From CAVZTA01 sp963778025 (GTDB lineage: Bacteria > Chloroflexota > Limnocylindria > Limnocylindrales > CSP1-4): a stretch of 64,000 nt of DNA. Below, piece after piece: positions 27,451-36,347 of this stretch. The notes under the pieces were generated by a model. It saw only the letters and a list, made by a program, of their open reading frames with translations, was not told the origin of the DNA and searched no databases. Numbering within the stretch: the first letter of the stretch is position 1; every line of letters starts with the position of its first letter. A program made the translations under genes and the position numbers. The stretch spans positions 1 through 64,000 of the forward strand of contig CAVZTA010000006.1 of the NCBI GenBank assembly GCA_963778025.1, read 5' to 3'.

Positions 27451-28184
27451 GATCGCACCTCCTCGAAGGGGTCGTGCGTCATCGCCGCGCGCGACCGTTC
27501 GTCTACGCGCTCGAACACGCGGTCCACTACTTCGCCATCGATCTCGATGAGCTCGACGACGTCGCGCGGTCATCACGGCTGATCGGGCGGAACCGGCGCG
27601 CCATCCTGGAGATCCGGGACCGCGACCACCTGGTGCCTCCGGCCGGCGACCTGCGGACGGCGTTCCACGACCACCTTCGCGACGCTGGCGAAGACCCTGC
27701 TGGCTGGCAGATCACGCTGGTGACGAATCCGCGGGTCCTCGGGTACGTGTTCAACCCCGCCAGCTTCTACCTGTGCCGCGATGTCACGGGCGAGCTCCGG
27801 GTCGTGGTCGTCGAGGTCCACAACACCCACGGCGAGCGCCATCTGTACACCCTTCGACCCCGGCCAGGCGTCGCGACCTTCGTCGCCGGGATGGACAAGG
27901 CGTTCTACGTGTCGCCGTTCATCGAGACCGCCGGCAGCTACACCGTCCGGGTCCGTGACGAGTCGTCGCGGCTGCGGATCAGCATCAACCACGAGCTGCC
28001 CGACGGCCTCGTGCTGCACGCCAGCCTCGACCTCGTCCGCCATCCCCTGACCGACCGACAGCTCGTGCGGATGTTCCTTCGGGCCCCGCTCGTGACCCAC
28101 AAGACCGTCCTGATGATCCATTGGCACGCGTTTCGCCTGTGGCTTCGCGGGGCGCGGTTCCACCGACATCGAGAGGCCATCTGA
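27447..28184 (+). CDS. DUF1365 protein
   Basis: 245 residues from ATG at 27447 (ATGA overlap with the corrected FAD gene). Family features visible: LLEGVVRHRRARPFVYALEH, RVLGYVFNPASFYLC, VEVHNTHGERHLY, MDKAFYVSPF and the C-terminal VTHKTVLMIHWHAFRLWLRG. DUF1365 occurs almost always between an FAD oxidoreductase and a cyclopropane synthase gene, as here, and is presumed to act in the same lipid-modifying pathway. It overlaps the next gene by 1 nt. Confidence 0.87.
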   Translation: MRSHLLEGVVRHRRARPFVYALEHAVHYFAIDLDELDDVARSSRLIGRNRRAILEIRDRDHLVPPAGDLRTAFHDHLRDAGEDPAGWQITLVTNPRVLGYVFNPASFYLCRDVTGELRVVVVEVHNTHGERHLYTLRPRPGVATFVAGMDKAFYVSPFIETAGSYTVRVRDESSRLRISINHELPDGLVLHASLDLVRHPLTDRQLVRMFLRAPLVTHKTVLMIHWHAFRLWLRGARFHRHREAI

Positions 28185-29461
28185 TGACCGTCCCCATGAT
28201 CTCCACCCGCCGTCCGGTCGCCCCCGGATCGTGGCTCGAGCGCCTCGCCTGGCGCATCGGCCTGGCCGCTGCCGAGCGGATCCGGGTCGGGCAGCTGGTG
28301 GTCGTGCTGCCGGACGGCACGCGCCGCGCCTTCGGCGACGACACCGCTCCGGACCGTGCCGAGATCCAGCTCCATGATCCCCAGGCCCTCGTTCGGATGC
28401 TCGTCCACGGCGAGACGGGCGGCGGCGAGGCGTACATGGACGGCCTGTGGTCCAGCCCGGACCTGGCCGCGCTGCTCCGTCTCGCCGCGCGGAATCGCGA
28501 GGCGTTGGCGCTCTCGGCAGGCTGGTTCCGGGTCCCGGCGCAGCTGGGCAAGACGCTGGCGCATCGCGTCCGGCGGAACACCCGGGCGGGCAGTCGCCGG
28601 AACATCGCCGCGCATTACGACCTGTCGAACGACCTGTATCGGCTGTTCCTGGACGAGTCGATGACCTACTCGAGCGCGGTCTTCGAGACGCCGGACCAGG
28701 ACCTCGCCGACGCGCAGCGCAACAAGTACCGGATCGTCGCCCAGAACGCCCGGCTGCAGCGCGGCCAGCACGTCCTGGAGATCGGGACGGGCTGGGGTGG
28801 GTTCGCGTTGTACGCGGCGGGCGAGCTCGGTTGTCGGGTGACGTCGGTCACGATCTCGCGCGCGCAGTACGAGCTGGCCCGCGAACGGGTCCGTGACGCG
28901 GGGCTCAGCGACCTCGTCGACATCCAGCTGCGCGACTATCGCGACATCGAGGGCACGTACGACGCGATCGTCTCGATCGAGATGCTCGAAGCCGTGGGCG
29001 CGGAGTACTTCGGCACGTTCTTCGAGGTGTGCGACCGAGCCTTGCGACCCGGGGGCCGGATGAGCCTCCAGTCCATCACGTTCCCGGACGCCGCCTACGA
29101 GCGGCAGCGCCGCGGCGCGAACTGGATCCAGACGTACATCTTCCCGGGCGGGCTCTGCCCGTCGCTCGCCGTCATCGAACGCGCGACGCACGACACCCGC
29201 CTGCTCATCGCCGGCGTGACCGACATCGCGGACTCGTACGCGCTCACGCTGCGGGCGTGGCGCGAGCGGTTCATGTCACGCCTCGACGATGTGCGAGCCC
29301 TGGGGTTCGACGAGCGGTTCATCCGGATGTGGGAGTACTACCTCGCGCTCAGCGAGGCCGGCTTCTCCACGGGCATCAGCCAGGACCTCCAGATCGTGCT
29401 GGAGAAGGGGCGTGGGATCGGGCGCCAGGGAACGGCGGGCGGCCCAGCCGAAGATGGCTGA
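28184..29461 (+). CDS. cyclopropane-fatty-acid-synthase-family methyltransferase
   Basis: 425 residues, start MTVPMISTRRPVAPGSWLER at 28184. N-terminal Cfa domain with GETGGGEAYMDGLWSSPDLA, then AHYDLSNDLYRLFLDESMTY, the S-adenosylmethionine loop VLEIGTGWGGFALYAAGELG, ISRAQYELARERV, SIEMLEAVG and NWIQTYIFPGG. Length and motifs fit the SAM-dependent enzymes that methylate the double bond of phospholipid acyl chains. Last gene of the CarH-linked cluster. The product could be cyclopropane, 10-methyl or furan-precursor acyl chains. Confidence 0.88.
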   Translation: MTVPMISTRRPVAPGSWLERLAWRIGLAAAERIRVGQLVVVLPDGTRRAFGDDTAPDRAEIQLHDPQALVRMLVHGETGGGEAYMDGLWSSPDLAALLRLAARNREALALSAGWFRVPAQLGKTLAHRVRRNTRAGSRRNIAAHYDLSNDLYRLFLDESMTYSSAVFETPDQDLADAQRNKYRIVAQNARLQRGQHVLEIGTGWGGFALYAAGELGCRVTSVTISRAQYELARERVRDAGLSDLVDIQLRDYRDIEGTYDAIVSIEMLEAVGAEYFGTFFEVCDRALRPGGRMSLQSITFPDAAYERQRRGANWIQTYIFPGGLCPSLAVIERATHDTRLLIAGVTDIADSYALTLRAWRERFMSRLDDVRALGFDERFIRMWEYYLALSEAGFSTGISQDLQIVLEKGRGIGRQGTAGGPAEDG

Positions 29462-29484
29462 GATCGCCCGCCATCGCGCGACTC

Positions 29485-29869
29485 CTAGCGCAGGTCGCGC
29501 CGGCCGAGGGCGAGGAAGCCGAGTGCGGAGCGGGATCGCGCCCAGGAGGAACGGCAGCAGGAAGCCCGCGCCCAGGCTGAGCTGGACGGGCGTCGTCGCG
29601 AGGCCCAGGACCGCGCCGCGACGTCGCCCCTGCCACAGCCACGTCCCGGCGACGACGTCGAGCGCGCACGTCCCGGTCAGGATCCACAGCAGCGCCGTCA
29701 CGCCCTGCGGGCCGAGTCGCACGAACGGACCATCGAACGCCCGGAACCCCCACGGCGTCATCGGCAGCTCGCCGTGCTCACGCAGCGCGCGGATGGCGAT
29801 GACCGCGCCGACCCCGAAGCCGATGCCCGGCGCGATGTGGCAGACGCCGGACGCGCGCAGCGCTCTCAC
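29485..29869 (-). CDS. membrane protein, unknown, C-terminal frameshift
   Basis: Starts GTG at 29869, overlapping the upstream gene's stop (GTGA). VCHIAPGIGFGVGAVIAIRA, a conserved MTPWGFRAFDGPF and LLWILTGTCALDVVAGTWLW indicate three or four membrane segments. Near 29530 a frame change gives LGFLALGRRDLR and a stop at 29485. No family recognised. Transcribed with the membrane protein before it, convergent with the Cfa-type gene. Confidence 0.6.
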
Positions 29870-30456
29870 CCGGTCCGCCGTGCCGACACCAGCGCCCACA
29901 CGGGATAGAGCACGAACACCCCGAGCCAGCCCAGGAAGCCGATCCAGACCCAGGCGGGCGCGGTCGCCATGTCGTCGAGCCGGAGCGCGATCCCCGGCGC
30001 CACGGCCACCCCGAGGGCCATGACCGCACCTGCGGCGATGGCGAGCGCGCGGACCCGCCCGGTCCCCGCCCGGCCCGCGCGTGCCAACGCGACCAGCCAC
30101 GCGCCGACACCCGCGAAGCCGACGCTCGACACCAGCCCGGCGAGGAAGAAGCCCGTCGTCCCCGAGATGACCAGCGCCGAGCCCGCGACCGCGACGCCCG
30201 CGCCGACGACCGCCAGCCCCGTCATCACCGGACGCACGTGCCGCCGCTCGACGACCGCCAGGGCGCCGCTCAGGATCGCGAGCGTCGCATCGCCCAGGTC
30301 GTTGAGCGTCCCGAACGGACCGCCGACGGCGAAGAACACCGCAAGGCACGCGAGGCTGCCGAGACCCACGGTGCCGACGGCCAGCCGCAGCGGATCCGGC
30401 GTGCCGGCGGCGGGGATCGTCGCCCCGGAGGGCATCGGTGCGGTCTTCGTGTCCAT
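29866..30456 (-). CDS. integral membrane protein, unknown
   Basis: 196 residues with about six hydrophobic segments, for example GLGSLACLAVFFAVGGPFG, LAVVGAGVAVAGSALVISGT and GFLGWLGVFVLYPVWALVSA. No motif I can assign. Divergent from a TetR gene 97 bp away, which suggests that regulator controls it. Its stop overlaps the next start. Confidence 0.75.
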   Translation of the reverse strand: MDTKTAPMPSGATIPAAGTPDPLRLAVGTVGLGSLACLAVFFAVGGPFGTLNDLGDATLAILSGALAVVERRHVRPVMTGLAVVGAGVAVAGSALVISGTTGFFLAGLVSSVGFAGVGAWLVALARAGRAGTGRVRALAIAAGAVMALGVAVAPGIALRLDDMATAPAWVWIGFLGWLGVFVLYPVWALVSARRTG

Positions 30457-30552
30457 CGCTCGACTCCGGTATGTGGCGTGTCCGCTACCCTGTCGTCGGC
30501 AGCATGATTTGCCTGCTACTAACTGTCAATAGATTGGTCGGAAGCCGGACGC

Positions 30553-31173
30553 ATGCCCCGTCGCTACACCCTGGGCCGTCGCGAAGGACCGAAAGCGGAC
30601 ACCCGCGCCCGGATCGTCGATGCCGCCGTCGCGATCTTCCGGGACCGCGGGATGGCGGCGGCCTCCAACCTCGCCGTGGCGAAGGCGGCCGACGTCGCGC
30701 CGGCCACCGTTCGCAACCACTTTCCCGGCCCGCGGGACCTGTCCGATGCCGTGTTCCAGCAGGTCCTGGGCCGCCTCGCCCCGCCGACGCCGGCGATCTT
30801 CGAGGGTGTCACCGAGCTGCCGGACCGGATCCGCCGACTCGCCGCCGAGCTCGCGGACTTCTACGCGCGCAGCGACGTCTGGTGGCGGGCCTATCAGCGG
30901 GAACCCGAGCTCATCGAGGCCTGGGCGGGCGGCGTCGACCGCTACTACCGCGACATCGACGGTCTGATGCGCGCGGCGCTGGGCGACCTCGCCGATGACG
31001 AGACGGCGCTGTCGGTCGTCGCCGCGGTCATCGGGCCGCCCACCTTCTTCGCCCTTCAGGCACGCGGCGCGTCGTCGGATGAGGCGGTCGACCTGACGGT
31101 CGCCCTCGTCGTGCCGTGGCTGGAGGCGCGGGCTCGCACGCGAGGCGCGCACCACGCTCGTCCGAGGACCTAG
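30553..31173 (+). CDS. TetR-family regulator
   Basis: 206 residues from ATG at 30553. N-terminal helix-turn-helix: DTRARIVDAAVAIFRDRGM followed by NLAVAKAADVAPATVRNHFP and GPRDLSDAVFQQ. The C-terminal domain is helical and Trp/Tyr-rich around SDVWWRAYQREPELIEAWAG, a likely ligand pocket. Divergent from the membrane-protein pair and 9 nt upstream of a DUF1304 gene. Confidence 0.85.
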   Translation: MPRRYTLGRREGPKADTRARIVDAAVAIFRDRGMAAASNLAVAKAADVAPATVRNHFPGPRDLSDAVFQQVLGRLAPPTPAIFEGVTELPDRIRRLAAELADFYARSDVWWRAYQREPELIEAWAGGVDRYYRDIDGLMRAALGDLADDETALSVVAAVIGPPTFFALQARGASSDEAVDLTVALVVPWLEARARTRGAHHARPRT

Positions 31174-31182
31174 GCTGCGGGC

Positions 31183-31548
31183 ATGGCGCTCGTGGCTTCG
31201 GTCCTCGTGGTGGTCGTCGCGCTGCTGCACCTGTGGTTCCTCGCCCTGGAGATGGTCCTCTGGCAGCGACCGCTGGGGCTGCGGACCTTCGGCCTCACGC
31301 CGGAGTTCGCCCGTGAGTCGGCGACCCTCGCCGCGAACCAGGGCCTGTACAACGGCTTCCTCGCCGCCGGCCTCCTGCTGACGCTCGTCGCCCCGCAGCC
31401 GACCGCGTTCCACGGCCAGGTGTTCCTGCTCGGCTGCGTGATCGTGGCCGGCGTCTTCGGGGCGGCCACCGTCGCGCGGCGGATCCTGGTCGTTCAGGCG
31501 TTGCCGGCGGTGCTCGCGCTGCTCGCCGTCCTCGTCGCCGCCGACTGA
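31183..31548 (+). CDS. DUF1304 membrane protein
   Basis: 121 residues, four hydrophobic segments, with the family pattern HLWFLALEMVLWQRP, TLAANQGLYNGFLAAGLL and GCVIVAGVFGAATVARRILV. Function unknown in the family. The start follows the TetR stop by 9 nt, so the two are probably co-transcribed. Confidence 0.82.
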   Translation: MALVASVLVVVVALLHLWFLALEMVLWQRPLGLRTFGLTPEFARESATLAANQGLYNGFLAAGLLLTLVAPQPTAFHGQVFLLGCVIVAGVFGAATVARRILVVQALPAVLALLAVLVAAD

Positions 31549-31665
31549 TCCGGCCCCGCGCGAGCCGGCCGCTCCGTCAGCCGCTTCGGCGCAGCTTCAG
31601 CGTCCCTCGATGAGCTTGTCGACGGCCCGCGCGGATCGCTCCGGCGTCGACGGCGCCGGGCATGG

Positions 31666-32889
31666 TCAGGCGGCGGGGTCGCCCAGCCCGTCGACACGGA
31701 CGCCGTCCTGCCAGACCGAGACGATGCGCTCGGGGAGGGTCTCCAGAGCGAAGGCGTCGCCGCGGACGATCGTGAGATCGGCGCGCTTGCCGGGCTCGAG
31801 CGTGCCCAGCTCGGCGTCCACGCCGAGCAGCTGCGCGGCGGATCGCGTGGTCGCTTCCAGCACCGCCCCGGGCGCCATGCCGCCTTGTCGCATGAGCTCC
31901 AACTCGCGCAGGTTCCGGCCGTGCGGCGTGACGCCCGAATCCGTGCCCATGGCGATCCGGACACCGGCCGCCACCGCTCGCCGGAAGGCGTCGCGATGGA
32001 CGTCGATGACCGCCCGGGCCTTGTCGAGGATGCCCGGCCCGAACTCCACGCCCGCGTCGGCGGCGTCGATCACCCCCTGGGGCGCGATCAACGTGGGCAC
32101 GAACCACGTCCCACGCTGGAGCATCAGGTCGATGCCCTCGTCGTCGAGGAAGATGCCGTGCTCGATCGACCGGATGCCGGCGCGGATGGCGTTCTTGATC
32201 CCGTCGGTCGCCTGGGCATGCGCCATCACGAAGATGCCGGCCGCGGTCGCCTCTTCGACCAGGACCTGCAGCTCCGCCGGACGAAGATGCGCGTGGGTCG
32301 GCTTGTCGCGCGGCGAAAGGACGCCACCCGACGTGGCGACCTTGATGACGTCGGCCCCCTGCCGGACGAGCGTCCGCACGACGCGACGCATCTCGTCGGG
32401 CCCGTCGACCCGCGTCTCGGGGAGGCCGGGCATGCGCGAGAAGATGTCCTCCTCGATGCCCGATGGCAGCCAGCCGTCGCCATGCCCGCCGGTCTGGCTG
32501 ATCATCCGCAGGCTCAGCTGGATGCGCGGCCCGCGGATCAGGCCCTCGTCACGCGCAAGGCGGATGCCCAGGTCGGCGCCGCCGGCATCCCGGACCGACG
32601 TGATCCCGGCGTCCAGCGTCCGGGCCATGTTCCGCGCGGCGTCGAGGATCCGGTACGACGTCGGCTGCTGCGCCAGCCGCCACAGGTCGACGTGGCTGAT
32701 CCCGACATGCACGTGGCAGTCGAACAGCCCCGGCAGGATCGTGCAGCCACCGACATCGACGGCCTGATCGCCATCGAGCCCGCTGCCGATGTCGACGACG
32801 CGCCCGTCCTCGACGACGAGGTCGCCGGGTGCGGGATCGCCGCCGCTGCCGTCGAAGATCGAGCCGCCCTGGAACAGGGTCCGCGCCAC
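31666..32889 (-). CDS. metal-dependent amidohydrolase (imidazolonepropionase-like)
   Basis: 407 residues; GTG start at 32889 preceded by AGGAGGTGGCCG. Amidohydrolase barrel: PGLFDCHVHVGIS gives the first two metal His, VIKVATSGGV the carbamylated or bridging Lys region, FVMAHAQATDGIKNAIRAGI and SIEHGIFLDDEG further His ligands, and AMGTDSGVTPHG the catalytic Asp. The C-terminal LGTLEPGKRADLTIVRG is the small beta domain. This subgroup includes Xaa-Pro dipeptidases and organophosphate or carbamate hydrolases; the substrate cannot be named. The long open frame extending upstream to 33876 is not part of it. Confidence 0.88.
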   Translation of the reverse strand: MARTLFQGGSIFDGSGGDPAPGDLVVEDGRVVDIGSGLDGDQAVDVGGCTILPGLFDCHVHVGISHVDLWRLAQQPTSYRILDAARNMARTLDAGITSVRDAGGADLGIRLARDEGLIRGPRIQLSLRMISQTGGHGDGWLPSGIEEDIFSRMPGLPETRVDGPDEMRRVVRTLVRQGADVIKVATSGGVLSPRDKPTHAHLRPAELQVLVEEATAAGIFVMAHAQATDGIKNAIRAGIRSIEHGIFLDDEGIDLMLQRGTWFVPTLIAPQGVIDAADAGVEFGPGILDKARAVIDVHRDAFRRAVAAGVRIAMGTDSGVTPHGRNLRELELMRQGGMAPGAVLEATTRSAAQLLGVDAELGTLEPGKRADLTIVRGDAFALETLPERIVSVWQDGVRVDGLGDPAA

Positions 32890-33011
32890 CGGCCACCTCC
32901 TGTCGGACGAGGATAGGCCGCCGGAGCGGCCCGGCGTCGACGCGGACGGCGTCGAGGTGGCCCAGCCGGGTGCGCCGTCGGGTCGAGGACCTGCCGGCGG
33001 CGTGTCGAGCG

Positions 33012-33539
33012 TCAGACCCGGGCGGCGTCCACGGCGTCCACGGCGTCGCGGGTCCGATCGCCGACGACGCGCTCGTCGATGGGCGAGCTTGCGGGGGCGT
33101 CCTGCCGCGCTGGGGCGATGCGGCGGACCCACGGCGGCGCCGCCCGCGTGACCGGGTGCGCGGCCGTCGCCGCGGTCGACGCCGTCAGACGGGCATCGAG
33201 ATCGTCCGGTGCGTACGCCGCCGCTCCACGCAAGGCCGCGACGAGGGGATCGACGATGCGTGGCGCGTCGGCTTCGACCGGGGCGTCGCGGAGGCGAGCG
33301 GCCTCCGCGTCCTTCGCCGCCTGCTCGTCGCGGCGCGCGACGGCGACCATCGCGAGGGCGGCCACCGCGAGCGCCAGGCCCAGCCAGCCGGCCAGCCCGG
33401 GCACGTCGAGCGATCCCGACGCGCCGGTCGTCGAGACCGCGCCGAGCGTGTGCGGGACGAAGGGCCCGGTCCCGAGCAGCCCACCGAGCAACAGGGTGAT
33501 CGGGAGGAGCGTGCGTCGGGCCCGGCGTGACTGCGGCAT
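33012..33539 (-). CDS. small membrane-anchored protein, unknown
   Basis: 175 residues from ATG at 33539. Two hydrophobic segments, RRTLLPITLLLGGLLGTGPF and LAGWLGLALAVAALAMVAVA, then a charged, partly helical tail of about 110 residues (RRDEQAAKDAEAARLRDAPV). The first segment could be a signal anchor. No family recognised. It lies 122 bp upstream of the amidohydrolase. Confidence 0.6.
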   Translation of the reverse strand: MPQSRRARRTLLPITLLLGGLLGTGPFVPHTLGAVSTTGASGSLDVPGLAGWLGLALAVAALAMVAVARRDEQAAKDAEAARLRDAPVEADAPRIVDPLVAALRGAAAYAPDDLDARLTASTAATAAHPVTRAAPPWVRRIAPARQDAPASSPIDERVVGDRTRDAVDAVDAARV

Positions 33540-33841
33540 GCGACCTCGATCCGTGGTTGGCCGCGGGGGCCGGGACCCGACGGCACCCCCCGGCCCGTCC
33601 AGGTGCACCGACCACCCGCTTGCTGCGGAGCCTCCGCCACGCGGTGCCCGGTCGGAATAGCGCCATGGTCCGGGCTCGCGGGTTCGGGGCCTGGAACGCG
33701 CCGGTGCCCGGACGCACGTCCTGCATGCGGGGCGTCGAAGGTCCCGGCCGCTGCGCGGGTGCCGGACCGTCCGGTGGGCTGCGGGTCGGTGCGCCGGTGC
33801 CCCGGCGGTGCGCGCGGGCACCGCCACCGAAACGGGCACGG
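33540..33841. other. gap with no recognisable gene
   Basis: About 300 bases of very GC-rich sequence between two minus-strand genes. A GGGCCGGG and CCCGGCCC pair near 33565-33597 could form a hairpin and terminate the operon that ends at 33842. Nothing else seen. Confidence 0.35.
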
Positions 33842-34595
33842 TCAGCCGCTGAGGCGCCCTCGGAGGACGTCGACACCGCCCGTGGTGGCGAGGTGGTACG
33901 CCCAGCCGCCGTCAGCGCGCCAGACGCGGCTCACCAGGCTGTCGCCAGGACCGGCGGGGACGAGGTATTCGAGGCGGACGATCCGGGGCAGCGCACGCAC
34001 ATCGTCCGCGCCACCGGCCGCCGCGACGGCGTCCTCCAGATGGTCGAGGTAGACGGCGTTGTTCACGTGGTCCATCGGGTCGAGCTGGTGCGGCAGGACG
34101 GCGAAGTGCGTCTCGACGGCATCGGCTCGCAGGTGTCGTCGCAGCGACCCGCACGGGCTCGAAGCCGCCGGGCGGGGCGGCGAACGCGGCCGGGAAGGCC
34201 TCGGGGATGCGTTGCGGGGCGCCGCGGACGTCGGTGATGACCCAGTCGGTGTGCAGCCAGCCGGCGGGCGAGCCGTCGTCGAGCGAGAGGTCCGTCCGTC
34301 GCCGCGCCCAGACCTTCCGGAAGCCGCCGACACGGGTCCGGACATGGAGCGTCGCGCCCAGTGGGATCGGCAGCTCCAGCCGCAGCTCGACGCTCCGGAC
34401 GACCCACCACAGGCCACGCTCGGTGTACCAGCCACGGTCGTAGCCCAGCGCCTCGGAGTGGACCCACGCGGCGTCCTGGGCATACCGGAGGAGCGCGGAG
34501 GTCCGGACGCGGCCCTCCGGCGTGGATTCGTCGAACCGGACCCGGTACGCCACGGTGAGGCCGTCGAGCACGTCGCGCCGCGCGGCGTCGGTCAC
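33842..34595 (-). CDS. acyl-ACP thioesterase, one frameshift
   Basis: Double hot-dog protein of about 250 residues. First half: VAYRVRFDESTPEGRVRTSA, WWVVRSVELRLELPIPLGAT, WLHTDWVITDVRG. After a frame change near 34140 the second half gives FAVLPHQLDPMDHVNNAVYL, whose DHVNNAVYLD contains the conserved Asn/Asp seen in FatA-type thioesterases. It releases fatty acids from acyl carrier protein in the cytosol. Last gene of the seven-gene minus-strand operon, with ATGA overlap to the preceding gene. Chain-length preference cannot be told. Confidence 0.78.
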
Positions 34596-35275
34596 GCTGG
34601 ACGACCCGCGAGCCGGTCGAGCGACTCGAGCGCGACGAGGCGGATCCGGTCGGCCGCCACGGGGCCGCGCTCACGAACGAGGCGCACCTCGCAGGAACGC
34701 CGGGCGTCGAACACGATGAGGCCGGCGAGGAGCCGTCCGCCCTCCGCGTCCGCGTTCCGGCGGGCGTCGTCGAGCTGGTGCAGGACATCGGCCTTGATGC
34801 CGCGCGCGCCCCATTTGCAGTCCCAGGCTTCTGCCCTGGTCTCGGATTCGACCGTGAGGTCGTACGGATGGATCTCCGAGGCGACGCCGTCGAACAGGAT
34901 CCGCCGCTCCCGGCGCACGGGCCCGGTACGAGCGGCGAGCAACCGTTCCGAGACGGCCTCGACGATCGCGCCACGGAACTGGCTGCGCACCTGCTCGCCG
35001 CGATCGGCCACGTCGAGGGACACCTCGAGGATCGCCTCGGAGCGCAGGCGCGCGGGTGAGCCCGGCGGGTCGCCGTGGGGCCCGAAGAGCGTCGGGAACA
35101 TCGCACGCCACGTGTCGGGTTCGAGCGAGGCGCCGTTCATCGCCGCCCGGGCGAGCAGGCGCTGGGCGTACGACGCGTCCCCGAGCAGCTCCGCGGCTCG
35201 CGCCACCAGCGGGTCCGCCTGGATCGTGGCGTAGACGATGGCCCGGCCGTCGGGACGCGGGTCGGCGAACCGCAC
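34592..35275 (-). CDS. possible PD-(D/E)XK nuclease-fold protein
   Basis: 227 residues with a GTG start sharing one base with the preceding stop (TAGTG). I do not recognise a named family. The region EIHPYDLTVESETRAEAWDC followed by KWGARGIKADVLHQLDDAR has the layout of a PD-(D/E)XK core: an acidic residue, then D-x-K on the next strand and a helix after it. C-terminal LIVFDARRSCEVRLVRER looks like further core strands. Could act on DNA or RNA, or be an inactive fold member. Co-transcribed with holB and acylphosphatase. Confidence 0.55.
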   Translation of the reverse strand: MRFADPRPDGRAIVYATIQADPLVARAAELLGDASYAQRLLARAAMNGASLEPDTWRAMFPTLFGPHGDPPGSPARLRSEAILEVSLDVADRGEQVRSQFRGAIVEAVSERLLAARTGPVRRERRILFDGVASEIHPYDLTVESETRAEAWDCKWGARGIKADVLHQLDDARRNADAEGGRLLAGLIVFDARRSCEVRLVRERGPVAADRIRLVALESLDRLAGRPA

Positions 35276-35574
35276 TAGGTGGCCTCGCCGAGCGCGACGA
35301 GCACGACCTGCGGCAGCGTGCTCAGCCAGTCGATGGCGCGATGCGGGTCATCGATGCGGGCGGCTTCGGCGCACGCCGCCTCGACGGCTTGCTCGACTGC
35401 GGCCTCGGCGGGTTCGGCCTTCCGGGCGTTCCCGACGGCGATGAGCCGGCCCTTCCAGACGACGCCGAGGTCGGCGAGATACTGCGCTTCTTCGGTGATC
35501 CCGTCGCCGCTCGCGGTCAGCCCGTCGAACGCGACGAGCGTCCGTGCGATGAGCGCCCCGACGGTCGCAGCCAC
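35275..35574 (-). CDS. small unknown protein
   Basis: 99 residues, acidic and largely helical (AEPAEAAVEQAVEAACAEAA), ending LSTLPQVVLVALGEAT. No membrane segment or known motif. Its stop overlaps the GTG of the nuclease-like gene by one base, so the two proteins are made together and may interact. Confidence 0.6.
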   Translation of the reverse strand: MAATVGALIARTLVAFDGLTASGDGITEEAQYLADLGVVWKGRLIAVGNARKAEPAEAAVEQAVEAACAEAARIDDPHRAIDWLSTLPQVVLVALGEAT

Positions 35575-35640
35575 GATCCACAGCCTACCGCCGGGCGGGC
35601 GCGTGCCGCCGCGACGGCCGCTACGCGCCCCGGGCGCGCG

Positions 35641-36039
35641 TCAGGACGATCCGGTCGTGGGGACGCCCCCGGCGTGACGGAGCGATGGCGCCGCGTTGCG
35701 CGACCGGGCCTCGATCGCGCGATCGCTGCGGCGCAGGAGGTCGTCGAGCTTCTTGCGGCTCTTGTGATCCCAGGCCGACGAGTACGCGCGCGTGGCATCC
35801 GCGCGGATCTTCGCCGCTTCGGGGCGAGCGCCCAGCACTTCGAGCCGGGCGACCCGGTCGAGGATGGCCCGGTAGAGGCCGGGGAACTCCTCGGCAGGCG
35901 GCAGCTCGTCCACGCTCGCAGGATGGGTGCCGCCGCGCACGGGCGGTATAGGCAGCGGGTCCGGGGTGTGACCGGCGAACGGGTCATCCCCGGGTCGCGT
36001 GCGGGACCTCCCGCGGCCCGATCCGGCCGCGGCCCGCAT
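35641..36039 (-). CDS. small unknown protein
   Basis: 132 residues; the ATG shares a base with the acylphosphatase stop (TGATG). The first 45 residues are disordered and basic, followed by helices (PAEEFPGLYRAILDRVARLE, EAAKIRADATRAYSSAWDHK) with a Lys/Arg-rich turn SRKKLDDLLRRSD. Not a family I recognise; a nucleic-acid or ribosome contact is possible from the charge but is a guess. Confidence 0.6.
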   Translation of the reverse strand: MRAAAGSGRGRSRTRPGDDPFAGHTPDPLPIPPVRGGTHPASVDELPPAEEFPGLYRAILDRVARLEVLGARPEAAKIRADATRAYSSAWDHKSRKKLDDLLRRSDRAIEARSRNAAPSLRHAGGVPTTGSS

Positions 36040-36347
36040 CAGTCGCCCGGATGACTCCCGGAGCGGATCGTGAATCGGTCGAAGCTGCCGGTCGGCGGCT
36101 CCCAGCGTTCCTGCACGCCCGAGACCCAGGCGTTGTCCGGCCCGGTGCGGAGCCGCTTGAGGAGCTCCTCGAGGTCGGCCCGCGGTCCCTCGGCGACGGT
36201 CCTGACCGCACCGTCCGGCTCATTGCGCACCCACCCACGGAGGCCCAGCCGCGAGGCGGTCCGCAGGACCCACATCCGGAAGCCGACGCCCTGGACGTGG
36301 CCGCGGACGGTGGCGTCGAGTCGCACGGGCTCGGACGAGTCGGTCAC
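36039..36347 (-). CDS. acylphosphatase
   Basis: 102 residues from a GTG at 36347 overlapping the holB stop by 4 nt (GTGA). Signature RGHVQGVGFRMWVLRTASRL supplies the phosphate-binding loop with catalytic Arg, and GWVRNEPDGAVRTVAEGPRA the catalytic Asn. Size and order match the family, which hydrolyses acyl phosphates such as acetyl phosphate and 1,3-bisphosphoglycerate. Confidence 0.92.
   Translation of the reverse strand: MTDSSEPVRLDATVRGHVQGVGFRMWVLRTASRLGLRGWVRNEPDGAVRTVAEGPRADLEELLKRLRTGPDNAWVSGVQERWEPPTGSFDRFTIRSGSHPGD

Noticed and set aside
30457..30552. TetR operator between the divergent membrane-protein and TetR genes
   Set aside because: Only weak, interrupted symmetry (GGCAG...CTGC) was found; not enough to call a site.
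32890..33876. N-terminal extension of the amidohydrolase frame to 33876
   Set aside because: Low-complexity Arg/Pro/Gly-rich product overlapping another gene; a strong ribosome binding site supports the GTG at 32889.
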